Assembly: GCA_964462985.1 (NCBI GenBank)
Contig: CAYXAA010000007.1
Span: 95,319-159,318 of the forward strand
Direction of reading: 5' to 3'
Origin: CAYXAA01 sp964462985
GTDB taxonomy: Bacteria; Pseudomonadota; Alphaproteobacteria; Rhizobiales; Stappiaceae
Length of the DNA: 64,000 nucleotides
Shown here: positions 32,442 through 40,228 of the stretch, in pieces
Layout: each line of letters opens with the position of its first letter
Position numbering within the stretch: the stretch's first letter is position 1
The notes under the pieces: model-generated
What the model was told of the DNA's origin: nothing
The model's input: only the letters and a program-made list of their open reading frames with translations
The model's database searches: none
Position numbers and translations under genes: made by a program

Positions 32442-34691
32442 ATGGGAAACGAAACGATTCCGTCCGGAAACATCGAACCGGTCAACCTGCGCGAGGCGCT
32501 CGAGGAGCGCTATCTCTCCTACGCGCTGTCGACCATCATGCACCGTGCCCTGCCAGACGTGCGCGATGGGCTGAAGCCCGTGCACCGGCGACTGCTTTAT
32601 GCCATGCGGCTGCTCAAGCTCGATCCTGGTGCCGGGTTCAAGAAATGCGCCCGCGTCGTCGGCGACGTGATGGGCAAGTTCCACCCGCACGGAGACCAGG
32701 CGATCTACGACGCGCTGGTGCGCCTTGCCCAGGATTTCTCCGTCCGCTACCCGGTTGTCGACGGACAGGGCAACTTCGGCAACATCGACGGCGACAGTGC
32801 CGCGGCCATGCGCTACACCGAGGCGCGCCTGACCGACGTCGCCAAGCGCCTTCTCGACGGGCTCGACGAGAACGCGGTTGATTATCGCGAGACCTACGAC
32901 GGTATCGACAGGGAGCCCGTCGTCCTGCCTGGCGGTTTCCCCAACCTGCTCGCCAATGGCTCCTCGGGGATTGCTGTCGGCATGGCGACCTCGATCCCGC
33001 CGCACAACGTCGCCGAGCTTTGCGACGCCGCCCAGTATCTCATCAAGCATCCTCGGGCCACCAGCACGGAGCTTCTCGCCTTCGTCAAGGGTCCCGACTT
33101 CCCGACCGGCGGGCTGCTGGTCGAGGATCGGGCCGGCTTGGCCGAAGCTTATGAAACCGGCCGCGGCAGCTTCCGCGTCCGCGCCCGCTGGTCGGTCGAG
33201 GATACCGGTCGCGGCACCTGGCAGGCCGTGGTCACCGAGATCCCTTATCAGGTTCAGAAGTCCCGGCTGATCGAAAAGATCGCCGAACTGCTGCAGGCCC
33301 GTCGTCTTCCGCTGCTCGACGACGTGCGCGACGAATCCGCCGAGGACGTGCGCATCGTGCTCGTGCCGCGTTCCAAGAACGTCGATCCGGCACTGATGAT
33401 GGAGTCGCTGTTCAGGCTCACCGATCTCGAAAATCGGTTCCCGCTCAACATGAACGTGCTCTCGCACGGCCGGGTCCCGATGGTCATGGGTCTTGCACAG
33501 GTTCTGCGGGAATGGCTCGATCACCGCAAGGAAGTGCTGGTCCGCCGCTCCGAACACCGGCTGCAGCAGATCGACCACCGGCTCGAGGTCCTTGGCGGCT
33601 ATCTCATCGCCTATCTCAACCTCGACGAGGTGATCCGGATCATCCGCGAGGAGGACGAGCCCAAGGCCGAGCTGATGCAGCGGTTCTCGCTCAGCGAGGT
33701 CCAGGCGGAGGCGATCCTCAACATGCGGCTGCGCGCCCTGCGCAAGCTCGAGGAAATCGAGATCCGCAAGGACCACGACAAGCTCACCAGGGAGCGTGAG
33801 GAGCTCATGGCTCTGCTCGGTTCTGAGCCCCGGCAATGGACCCGAGTCGGCAAGGAGATCGCCGAGATCGCCAAGGCCTACGGTCCTGACACCGAGCTTG
33901 GCCGCCGCCGCACCGGCTTCGCCGCAGCGCCGGATCACGACCACGTCGACATTCAGCAGGCCATGATCGAAAAGGAGCCGATCACGGTCGTCGTCTCCGA
34001 GAAGGGCTGGATCCGCGCCCTTAAGGGGCACCAGCAGGACCTTGGCTCCCTCGCCTTCAAGCAGGGCGACGGCCTCAAGCGCGCCATCCTTGCCGAGACC
34101 ACCGACAAGCTCCTGGTCTTCACCACCCAGGGCAAGGTCTTCACGCTTGCCGCAGACAAGCTTCCGGGCGGTCGCGGCCACGGCGAGCCAATCCGCCTTA
34201 TGGTCGACATGGACGAAGGCCAGGACGTGGTTGAGGTCTTCGTCCACAAGCCGGGGCGCAAGCTCCTCGTTGCCTCAGACGAGGCCCGCGGCTTTGTCGT
34301 GCAGGAGACCGAGGTGGTTGCCAATACCCGCAAGGGCAAGCAGGTCCTCAACGTGACCGCGCCGATCGAGGCTCGACTCTGCGTTGCTGCAGAGGGCGAC
34401 CACGTTGCCGTCATCGGCCGCAACCGCAAGCTGCTGGTGTTCCCGCTCGCCCAGATCCCGGAGATGAACCGCGGCCGCGGCGTGCGGCTGCAGCGGTACC
34501 GCGACGGCGGCATCGCCGACGCCCAGGTCTTCGTCGGCGCCGAGGGCCTGACCTGGGTCGACAGCTCGGGCCGCAGCTTCACGCGCAGCCTCGATGAGCT
34601 GACCGACTGGCGCGGCGATCGCGGCCAGGCGGGTCGCCTGCCGCCGCCCGGCTTCCCGCGATCCAACAGCTTCGGCAAGCGCTCGCTGTAA
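32442..34691 (+). CDS. parC: DNA topoisomerase IV subunit A
   Basis: ParC is the DNA-cutting subunit of topoisomerase IV, which decatenates chromosomes. The 749-residue product has the catalytic tyrosine Tyr125 in AAAMRYTEARLTDVAKRLL, and the quinolone-determining region with HPHGDQAIYDALVRL (Gln86 and Asp90 at the positions of E. coli Ser80 and Glu84). The C-terminal beta-propeller has recurring strands such as KLLVFTTQGKVFTLAADKLP and RGHGEPIRLMVDMDEGQ. The ATG at 32442 is preferred over an upstream TTG at 32433. The stop overlaps the thioesterase start (TAATG). Confidence 0.96.
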   Translation: MGNETIPSGNIEPVNLREALEERYLSYALSTIMHRALPDVRDGLKPVHRRLLYAMRLLKLDPGAGFKKCARVVGDVMGKFHPHGDQAIYDALVRLAQDFSVRYPVVDGQGNFGNIDGDSAAAMRYTEARLTDVAKRLLDGLDENAVDYRETYDGIDREPVVLPGGFPNLLANGSSGIAVGMATSIPPHNVAELCDAAQYLIKHPRATSTELLAFVKGPDFPTGGLLVEDRAGLAEAYETGRGSFRVRARWSVEDTGRGTWQAVVTEIPYQVQKSRLIEKIAELLQARRLPLLDDVRDESAEDVRIVLVPRSKNVDPALMMESLFRLTDLENRFPLNMNVLSHGRVPMVMGLAQVLREWLDHRKEVLVRRSEHRLQQIDHRLEVLGGYLIAYLNLDEVIRIIREEDEPKAELMQRFSLSEVQAEAILNMRLRALRKLEEIEIRKDHDKLTREREELMALLGSEPRQWTRVGKEIAEIAKAYGPDTELGRRRTGFAAAPDHDHVDIQQAMIEKEPITVVVSEKGWIRALKGHQQDLGSLAFKQGDGLKRAILAETTDKLLVFTTQGKVFTLAADKLPGGRGHGEPIRLMVDMDEGQDVVEVFVHKPGRKLLVASDEARGFVVQETEVVANTRKGKQVLNVTAPIEARLCVAAEGDHVAVIGRNRKLLVFPLAQIPEMNRGRGVRLQRYRDGGIADAQVFVGAEGLTWVDSSGRSFTRSLDELTDWRGDRGQAGRLPPPGFPRSNSFGKRSL

Positions 34692-35128
34692 TGGCCCGCG
34701 CCCAGCCCTTGGACCGCGACCGTTTTCCGCTGTTCCGCACCGTCGCAACCCGATGGCTCGACGGCGACGTCTACGGCCACGTCAACAATGTGGTCTACCT
34801 GAGCTATTTCGATACGGCAGTGAACGGCTGGCTGATCGAGCAAGGCGTGCTCGATCCCCTCGCTTCGCCCGAGATCTTTCTCGTGGTCGAGACCTCGTGC
34901 CAATATTTTCGCGAGCTGCAGTTTCCCGACGTGGTCCATGCCGGCATCCGCGTTGCCCGACTCGGCAGCTCGTCGGTCGCCTATGATATTGCTTTGTTCC
35001 GCAACAACGACACCTGCGCCAGCGCCCAGGGCCGCTTTGTCCACGTCCAGGTCGACCGCGAGACCCGGCGACCGGTGCCGATCGAAGGAGCGCGGCGCAG
35101 CCTGCTCGAAGGTCTGGCGGCACGATAA
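34691..35128 (+). CDS. Acyl-CoA thioesterase, hotdog fold (4HBT type)
   Basis: A 145-residue soluble hotdog protein predicted to hydrolyse acyl-CoA thioesters. The active-site segment is RWLDGDVYGHVNNVVYLSYF, with the Asp-Tyr-Gly-His-Val-Asn pattern of 4-hydroxybenzoyl-CoA thioesterase-like enzymes. It continues with VETSCQYFRELQFPDVVHAG. The ATG shares a base with the parC stop, so translation is coupled, which looks like packing rather than function. It is convergent with smpB. Confidence 0.92.
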   Translation: MARAQPLDRDRFPLFRTVATRWLDGDVYGHVNNVVYLSYFDTAVNGWLIEQGVLDPLASPEIFLVVETSCQYFRELQFPDVVHAGIRVARLGSSSVAYDIALFRNNDTCASAQGRFVHVQVDRETRRPVPIEGARRSLLEGLAAR

Positions 35129-35288
35129 CGCGGGTTGACCTCAGAAGAACGCGCTCCGCCATGAACGCAGACGGCGAAGGCGTGTCGCGCGGGCGGGATC
35201 CAGCGCTGACCGGGTCGTGGACGCATTTGCCCGCCGTCCACACGATGTCCCCAGGTTGCCCACAGCTTGCCCACAGAACAGCGGCACC

Positions 35289-35768
35289 TTATCCCGCGGT
35301 TTTCAACAGGCGTGACTTCTCACGCTCCCAATCGCGCTTTCTTTCCGTCTCGCGCTTGTCGTGCAGCTTCTTGCCACGCGCCAGCGCCAGTTCGAGCTTC
35401 GCCCGGCCCTTCTCGTTGAAGTAGATCTTGAGGGGGATGAGTGTCTTGCCTTCCTTCTGTACCGCGCCGGCGAGCTTGTTGATCTCGCGCTTCTTCATCA
35501 GCAGTTTGCGCGGACGCCGGGTCTCGTGGTTGAAGCGGTTGGCCTGCAGGTACTCCGGTATATAGGCGTTGTAGAGCCAGAGTTCGCCGGAATGCTCCGC
35601 AGCATAGGCGTCGGTGATGTTCGACCGCCCTTCGCGTAGCGACTTCACCTCCGTGCCCGCAAGTGCGATGCCGGCCTCGAAGGTCTGCTCGATCTCGTAG
35701 TTGAAGCGGGCCTTACGGTTCTCGGCGACGACGCGCCGGCCCGGAGGCCCGCCATGCTTGGCGGACAT
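35289..35768 (-). CDS. smpB: SsrA-binding protein SmpB
   Basis: SmpB delivers tmRNA to stalled ribosomes for trans-translation. The 159-residue product has the core VVAENRKARFNYEIEQTFEA, GTEVKSLREGRSNITDAYA and GKTLIPLKIYFNEKGRAKLE. The basic C-terminal tail (KKLHDKRETERKRDWEREKS) inserts in the mRNA channel. It is downstream of dapA on the same strand, 52 bases apart, a classic rhizobial pairing. The intergenic gap contains a short CCGGCG/CGCCGG hairpin without a U-tract. No tmRNA gene (ssrA) is seen in the window. Confidence 0.97.
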   Translation of the reverse strand: MSAKHGGPPGRRVVAENRKARFNYEIEQTFEAGIALAGTEVKSLREGRSNITDAYAAEHSGELWLYNAYIPEYLQANRFNHETRRPRKLLMKKREINKLAGAVQKEGKTLIPLKIYFNEKGRAKLELALARGKKLHDKRETERKRDWEREKSRLLKTAG

Positions 35769-35820
35769 AGGCTTTTCCCGTCGGAGCCGGCGTTACCGCC
35801 GGTCTCCGCGATCGTGATGG

Positions 35821-36699
35821 TCAGTTGAGCAGGCCGGCGTGCACCATCGCCTTGCGGATCGCGACCTTGGTATCCTCCGACACCGGCACCAGCGGCAGGC
35901 GCAGCTGGTTCTCCATCCGTCCGAGCAACGAAAGCGCGTACTTTGCTCCGGTCGGATTCGGCTCGAGAAAGAGCGCCTGGTGCAACGGCGCCAGCCGGTC
36001 CTGGATCGAAAGGGCCGTGGCATAGTCCCCGTCCCGGCAGGCGTCCTGGAATTGTGCGCACAGCTGCGGCGCCACATTGGCCGTCACCGAAATGCAGCCG
36101 ACGCCGCCGTGGGCGTTGAAGCCGAGCGCGGTGATGTCCTCGCCCGACAGCTGCACGAAGTCCGGACCGCAGGCTTCGCGCTGCTGGCTTACCCGGGCCA
36201 TGTTGGCCGTGGCGTCTTTGACGCCCTTGATGTTGCGGCAGGTCTTGAACAGCTCGGCCATGGTTGCGGGCAGCATGTCGATCACCGACCGGCCCGGGAT
36301 GTTGTAGATGAAGATCGGAATCCCCACCACAGCGTCGATCGCGCGGAAATGCGCGATGAGTCCGGCCTGATTCGGCTTGTTGTAGTATGGGGTTACGATC
36401 AACAACGCATCTGCGCCGACCTTCTCGGCATGGCGCGCGAAGTCGATCGCCTCGTCGGTGTTGTTCGACCCGGCACCGGCGATCACTGGCACGCGGCCCG
36501 CGTTCGCCTCGATGCAGAGCTCGATCACCCGCTTGTGCTCGGCGTGGGTCAGCGTCGGGCTCTCGCCGGTCGTACCGACAGGCACGAGACCGTGACTGCC
36601 TTCTTTGATCTGCCAGTCGACCAGGTCCTGGAACGATTTCTCGTCGATGCCGCCGTTGCGGAAGGGCGTTACGAGCGCTGGCATCGATCCTCTGAACAT
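35821..36699 (-). CDS. dapA: 4-hydroxy-tetrahydrodipicolinate synthase
   Basis: DapA condenses pyruvate with aspartate semialdehyde, the first step toward lysine and diaminopimelate. The 292-residue product has the Schiff-base lysine Lys161 in NIKGVKDATANMARVS and the catalytic Tyr132 in IFIYNIPGRSVIDM, at the same positions as E. coli. The early loop is LVPVGTTGESPTLTHAEH. Start ATG 36699 reads MFRGSMPALVTPF. It precedes smpB. Confidence 0.97.
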   Translation of the reverse strand: MFRGSMPALVTPFRNGGIDEKSFQDLVDWQIKEGSHGLVPVGTTGESPTLTHAEHKRVIELCIEANAGRVPVIAGAGSNNTDEAIDFARHAEKVGADALLIVTPYYNKPNQAGLIAHFRAIDAVVGIPIFIYNIPGRSVIDMLPATMAELFKTCRNIKGVKDATANMARVSQQREACGPDFVQLSGEDITALGFNAHGGVGCISVTANVAPQLCAQFQDACRDGDYATALSIQDRLAPLHQALFLEPNPTGAKYALSLLGRMENQLRLPLVPVSEDTKVAIRKAMVHAGLLN

Positions 36700-36870
36700 T
36701 TCCGGTATCCTCTGGACTGACGTTCACCCGCAGATCAAGCGCGGGTCCGGCACAATAGTAGGGGTTTTCCGCGGGAGCAATACGCTGCGGCCGCGTCCAT
36801 GGTTGACCCCTGATCAGTGCCGCGCAAGGCTCGTTATTTCCTGTTCGATCCAACGAAAGGACGTTTTGCT

Positions 36871-37800
36871 GTGCCCAGGAACGCTCCCGCCACGCCGTCG
36901 GGCGGCGATCAACCCGCTCCCGAAGCGTTCTTCTGGCGCACACGCGACGGCCTGTGGCTCGGCGCGCGGCTGTGGACACCACCGCCGGACGCGGCCGCTC
37001 CGTCGGGACCCTGGCCGGTCCTTTGCCTGCCCGGCCTCTCGCGCAACGGCCGCGATTTTGCCGCGCTCGCCACCCGCCTCGCGGCAGCCGGTCACCGCGT
37101 GATTGTAATGGACTATCGGGGTCGTGGCCTCTCCGACCGCGATCCCGATTGGCGCAATTATGCGATCCCCATCGAGGCGCAGGACATCGACACCGGACTG
37201 GATGCCCTCGGGCTCGAACGCTTTGCCGTAGTTGGCACGTCCCGCGGCGGATTGCACGCGATGTTGCTCGCCATTCGCCGGCCGGCCGCGGTCGCTGCCA
37301 TCGTTCTCAACGACATTGGACCGCAGATCGAGATGGCGGGCCTGCGCCGCATCGCCGAGTCGATCGGCAAGGACATGACGGCACCCGACTGGCAGACCGC
37401 GGCCGAGCGGCTGTCCAAGACTTTCGGTCATCAGTTCCCTGTCCTGACCAGCGCCGACCAATGGCTGCGCCTGGCCCGTCAGCTCTATCGCGACCAGAGC
37501 GACGGGCTCTGCCTCGACTACGATCCCGACCTTGCCCGTCCCCTCGCCGGACTTGACGATGGCGAGCCGCCCGCAGATCTCTGGAGCGCCTTCCCCGCGC
37601 TCGCCTCGGTCCCCCTCTTCATCCTCCGCGGCGAGAACTCCGACATTTTGAGCCCTGCCACGGTGACGCGCATGCTCGCGGAGCACCCCCGCGCCGACGC
37701 CATCGTGGTTCCCGGCCAGGGCCATGCGCCGATGCTGTGGGAGGACGCGATCCAGAGCCAGATCCTTGAGTTTATTCAGCGGGCGGCGGCGCCCCGCTGA
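36871..37800 (+). CDS. Alpha/beta hydrolase
   Basis: A soluble 309-residue hydrolase has the catalytic triad visible as the Ser of VVGTSRGGLHAML, the Asp of ILRGENSDILSP and the His of VPGQGHAPMLW. The oxyanion loop is CLPGLSRNGRDF and the strand motif VIVMDYRGRGLSDRD. The GTG at 36871 is preferred because AAAGGA precedes it by nine bases; an upstream GTG at 36817 adds 18 residues and lacks such a site. The substrate cannot be inferred. It is divergent from dapA and its end overlaps the decayed porin frame. Confidence 0.88.
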   Translation: MPRNAPATPSGGDQPAPEAFFWRTRDGLWLGARLWTPPPDAAAPSGPWPVLCLPGLSRNGRDFAALATRLAAAGHRVIVMDYRGRGLSDRDPDWRNYAIPIEAQDIDTGLDALGLERFAVVGTSRGGLHAMLLAIRRPAAVAAIVLNDIGPQIEMAGLRRIAESIGKDMTAPDWQTAAERLSKTFGHQFPVLTSADQWLRLARQLYRDQSDGLCLDYDPDLARPLAGLDDGEPPADLWSAFPALASVPLFILRGENSDILSPATVTRMLAEHPRADAIVVPGQGHAPMLWEDAIQSQILEFIQRAAAPR

Positions 37801-37838
37801 CGGCGTCCCCTCCAGCCAACTTGCCAAAGGCGGCGGTT

Positions 37839-38264
37839 GACCCATCGCGAGCCCACGCCCAACCACTGGCCGCCGAAGTTGTCGTGGATGGTGCCGGTCT
37901 GCCTCGAAGACGACTGGACGCCACCGGCGGAGCCGCCGAACCGGAAGACCGTCCTGTCGAGGAGACGCGCTCAGCGTCCTGCGGGAGTATTGCCGCCGGG
38001 ACGGGTTGAAGTGCCATTGGCACCGCGCTGGGTCCAGGCGTTCGGCCTGTCGCCAAAGTTGTTGAAGCGGTACTCGACGCCGACGCCGCCGCGGACGCTC
38101 AAACAAGTGTCAATGTGGGGAATATAGACGAAGCCGGGGCCGAACGCGTCACAGACGCGGACGGAATCGACCGGTTCCGGAGCGAACGGGAAATCCTCCG
38201 CGGCAGCGCTGGCAACGGCTACCGCCACCGCCGATGCGCCGAGCAGAATGCGCGCAAGGTTCAT
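37839..38264 (-). pseudogene. Decayed Porin_2-family porin
   Basis: The first 80 residues match the two full porins at 38.6-41.4 kb (ATG 38264, signal peptide, then EPVDSVRVCDAFGPGF and GVGVEYRFNNFGDRP). Similarity then ends at GTSTRPGG and a TGA occurs at 37971. Beyond the stop, in the same frame, a remnant reads LLDRTVFRFGGSAGG and NFGGQWLGVGSRWV. These match the LENAFVQFGGFTFG and LGQQWSDVESQWV segments of the intact copies. About 45 residues between are missing and the C-terminal two thirds are lost. It is therefore a broken porin and not a short functional gene. Its ribosome-binding leader is retained. Confidence 0.88.
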
Positions 38265-38267
38265 CCT

Positions 38268-38283
38268 CTGATCTCCAAATCAG
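38268..38283 (-). promoter_or_regulatory. Porin leader box, copy 1: hairpin with SD in the loop
   Basis: On the minus strand CTGATTTGGAGATCAG forms a 5-bp stem (CTGAT/ATCAG) with the loop TTGGAG carrying the ribosome-binding sequence, eight bases before the pseudogene start. The box is shared by all three porin copies. Confidence 0.65.
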
Positions 38284-38508
38284 ACGCATCGACGCCAGGG
38301 TCTGCTCGCGATGATCCTGAGATGCTCCATTTTGGACGTTGGATATCCATGGCGGCCCTGTCAAGGGCGGCGTACCCGCCGTTTGACCGACACGTTCGGC
38401 AGCGCCATCCGCGATTACGGTGTAAGGGAGCGCTCCGCGCACAGTGGGCTGCGCGGCCGTGCCGACAATGCCGCCACGATACGCCGTTGCCGAGGTCCCT
38501 GTATAAGC

Positions 38509-38540
38509 AAAAAAAGGGCCCGGCGGCTCCCGCCGGGCCC
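38509..38540 (-). terminator. Rho-independent terminator of porin copy 2
   Basis: Perfect 11-bp stem GGGCCCGGCGG/CCGCCGGGCCC with a 3-base loop, followed on the minus strand by seven T residues. It lies 25 bases after the porin stop. Confidence 0.92.
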
Positions 38541-38564
38541 CGATCAAAGCCGGTGCGGCTCCAA

Positions 38565-39773
38565 TCAGAAGTCGCGCTGGACGCGGAAGGTGACCATGGC
38601 CTCGTCGAAGTCGCCGGCGCCGTCGAAGTCGGTCTGGCGGTACTCACCTTCGACGCCGAATTCCAGACCGGAGACCGGGGTCCACACCAGATTGGCGCCA
38701 ACACCCCAGATCTTGTAGTCAAGCGCCGAAACCGCCGCCAGGTCGATATCGGCATAGGACGCATCGATGCTGGACGAGATCGTCGGCGTGAACGGCAGGT
38801 AGAAGCCACCCGAAATCGACCACCCCGTCGAGGTGTCGCCGGTCAGGGCATCAACGTCATAGGTGCCGTCCGGCAGGCTCGTGGAGACATAGGCCAGCGC
38901 CCCATCGGCATAGACCGACTGCAACGTCACGTTCGCACCGGCCAGGAACGGCAGGTTGACGGTAACGCCACCGCCAACGGCCCAGCCGACCTCGCGCGCG
39001 TAGTCGCCGATGAGGGCGCCGGTCGGGCTGACCTGCGAGCCTTGCGCATCATGCAGCGCGGCCATGATCTGCGCCGAACCCCAACCCTGGTCGACGCGCA
39101 GCGCCGCGACCAGATCCGGCCAGCGATGGCCGCCATAGAGGCCGCCGAGCTGGCTGTTGGTCACCGGGCCGGTGCCGTAGGTCGCGCCATAGCGACGGTA
39201 GGTGCCGTCCTCGACCGAGATCGTGGCCGAGATGCCGTTGCCGAAGGAGGCCGTGTAGGCGGCGACCCATTGCGATTCGACATCCGACCACTGCTGGCCG
39301 AGGTTGGCGAACGTGTTGCCGGTGTAGAAGTCGAAGAACGACTGCGTCCGGCCGAACGTGAAGCCTCCAAATTGGACAAACGCGTTCTCGAGATCGACAC
39401 GCTCGCCTCCGGTCGAACCGGAATCGGCCTGCACATACATGCTGATATAGGCGCGCACCAGGCCGTATTCGGTGTTGGTGCGGGCATCCAGGCGGATATA
39501 GCCGCGGGCACGGGTGGAGGTGCCGTCCAGACCACGATCGGTCCAGTTGTTCGGCTCGTCGCCGAAGTCGTTGAAGCGATACTCGACACGGACACGGCCA
39601 CGGACACGCAGGCAGGTGTCGGTGCCCGGGATATAGAAGAAGCCGGTGCCGAAGGCGTCGCAGACGCGAACGTAGTCGACCGGCTCCGGGGCCACCGGAA
39701 GATCGGCGGCCTGCGCGCCGGTGGCAGCAGCAGTGGCTGCAGCGGCGCCGAGCAGGATGCTCTTGAGGTTCAT
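38565..39773 (-). CDS. Porin_2-family outer-membrane porin, copy 2
   Basis: A 402-residue trimeric general-diffusion porin is predicted. It has a signal peptide (SILLGAAAATAAATGAQA, cleaved before ADLPVAPEPV), the family N-terminal PVDYVRVCDAFGTGFFYIPG and CLRVRGRVRVEYRFNDFGD with its Cys pair, many amphipathic strands and a terminal Phe (FRVQRDF) for BAM recognition. ATG 39773 has GGAG nine bases upstream. It is very similar to copy 3 next door along most of its length, more divergent in loops. Its layout recalls the tandem omp2a/omp2b porins of Brucella. Confidence 0.94.
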   Translation of the reverse strand: MNLKSILLGAAAATAAATGAQAADLPVAPEPVDYVRVCDAFGTGFFYIPGTDTCLRVRGRVRVEYRFNDFGDEPNNWTDRGLDGTSTRARGYIRLDARTNTEYGLVRAYISMYVQADSGSTGGERVDLENAFVQFGGFTFGRTQSFFDFYTGNTFANLGQQWSDVESQWVAAYTASFGNGISATISVEDGTYRRYGATYGTGPVTNSQLGGLYGGHRWPDLVAALRVDQGWGSAQIMAALHDAQGSQVSPTGALIGDYAREVGWAVGGGVTVNLPFLAGANVTLQSVYADGALAYVSTSLPDGTYDVDALTGDTSTGWSISGGFYLPFTPTISSSIDASYADIDLAAVSALDYKIWGVGANLVWTPVSGLEFGVEGEYRQTDFDGAGDFDEAMVTFRVQRDF

Positions 39774-39777
39774 GACT

Positions 39778-39793
39778 GTGATCTCCAAATCAG
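39778..39793 (-). promoter_or_regulatory. Porin leader box, copy 2
   Basis: CTGATTTGGAGATCAC on the minus strand has a 4-bp stem (TGAT/ATCA) with the same TTGGAG loop. The outer pair of copy 1 is lost. The SD sits nine bases before the ATG. Confidence 0.6.
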
Positions 39794-40172
39794 TCGCTTC
39801 GAAACCCGGAGGACTGGGAGGTGTCCTCCGGAAGGTTTGCGCCCCGCGATTGATCCTGAGATGCTTCGTTTCGGAGGGTGGATGTCCGGCGGGCATGTCA
39901 GGCGTGGCGTCTCCGCCACTCACGCCGCCACGCTATCCACCGCTGCCGCTCTGGTTCAACGGAGAACCGCACGCATCGGCGCCGCCTGCAATGCTTTCAC
40001 CGAAGCTGTTGCGCGAAAGTCACCACAAGCGCTCGGCATGCGTGCAATAGCGGCAAAAGAATGGCGGCATCGTGTCATGATTTCTGCACTGCAGCGGTCG
40101 CCCACGCTTGTTGATGCAGCCGCCACCACGCCCACCAGAGGGGCGAATCCCCTACACCTGCGTGACGATGAC

Positions 40173-40204
40173 AAAAAAAGGCCCGGCGGTTTCCCGCCGG
40201 GCCT
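40173..40204 (-). terminator. Rho-independent terminator of porin copy 3
   Basis: 11-bp stem AGGCCCGGCGG/CCGCCGGGCCT with loop TTTC, followed on the minus strand by seven T residues. It is nearly the same stem as the copy 2 terminator and lies 25 bases after the stop. Confidence 0.92.
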
Positions 40205-40228
40205 CGAACGAAACCGGTGAGGCTTCGA

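Larger units (their letters stand above)
39774..40228. other. 455-base spacer between porin copies 2 and 3
   Basis: It holds the copy 3 terminator at its right end and the copy 2 leader and promoter at its left. The part upstream of copy 2 resembles the corresponding stretches upstream of the pseudogene and copy 3 (GATCCTGAGATGCT-like sequence, then GGA-rich and GGCGT...CGCC stretches). No separate gene is seen. Confidence 0.7.

Noticed and set aside
32286..34247. 653-codon minus-strand open frame opposite parC
   Set aside because: It is the complement of parC codons in a GC-rich genome; the protein has no recognisable features and parC is certain.
36814..38106. Long minus-strand open frame opposite the alpha/beta hydrolase gene
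   Set aside because: It is antisense to a gene with a full catalytic triad, and its translation is Arg/Gly-rich with no family pattern. This is expected from high GC.
37971..38264. Short 97-residue porin-like gene treated as a functional small outer-membrane protein
   Set aside because: It lacks most barrel strands and the C-terminal Phe, and porin sequence continues past its stop in frame, so it is reported as a pseudogene.
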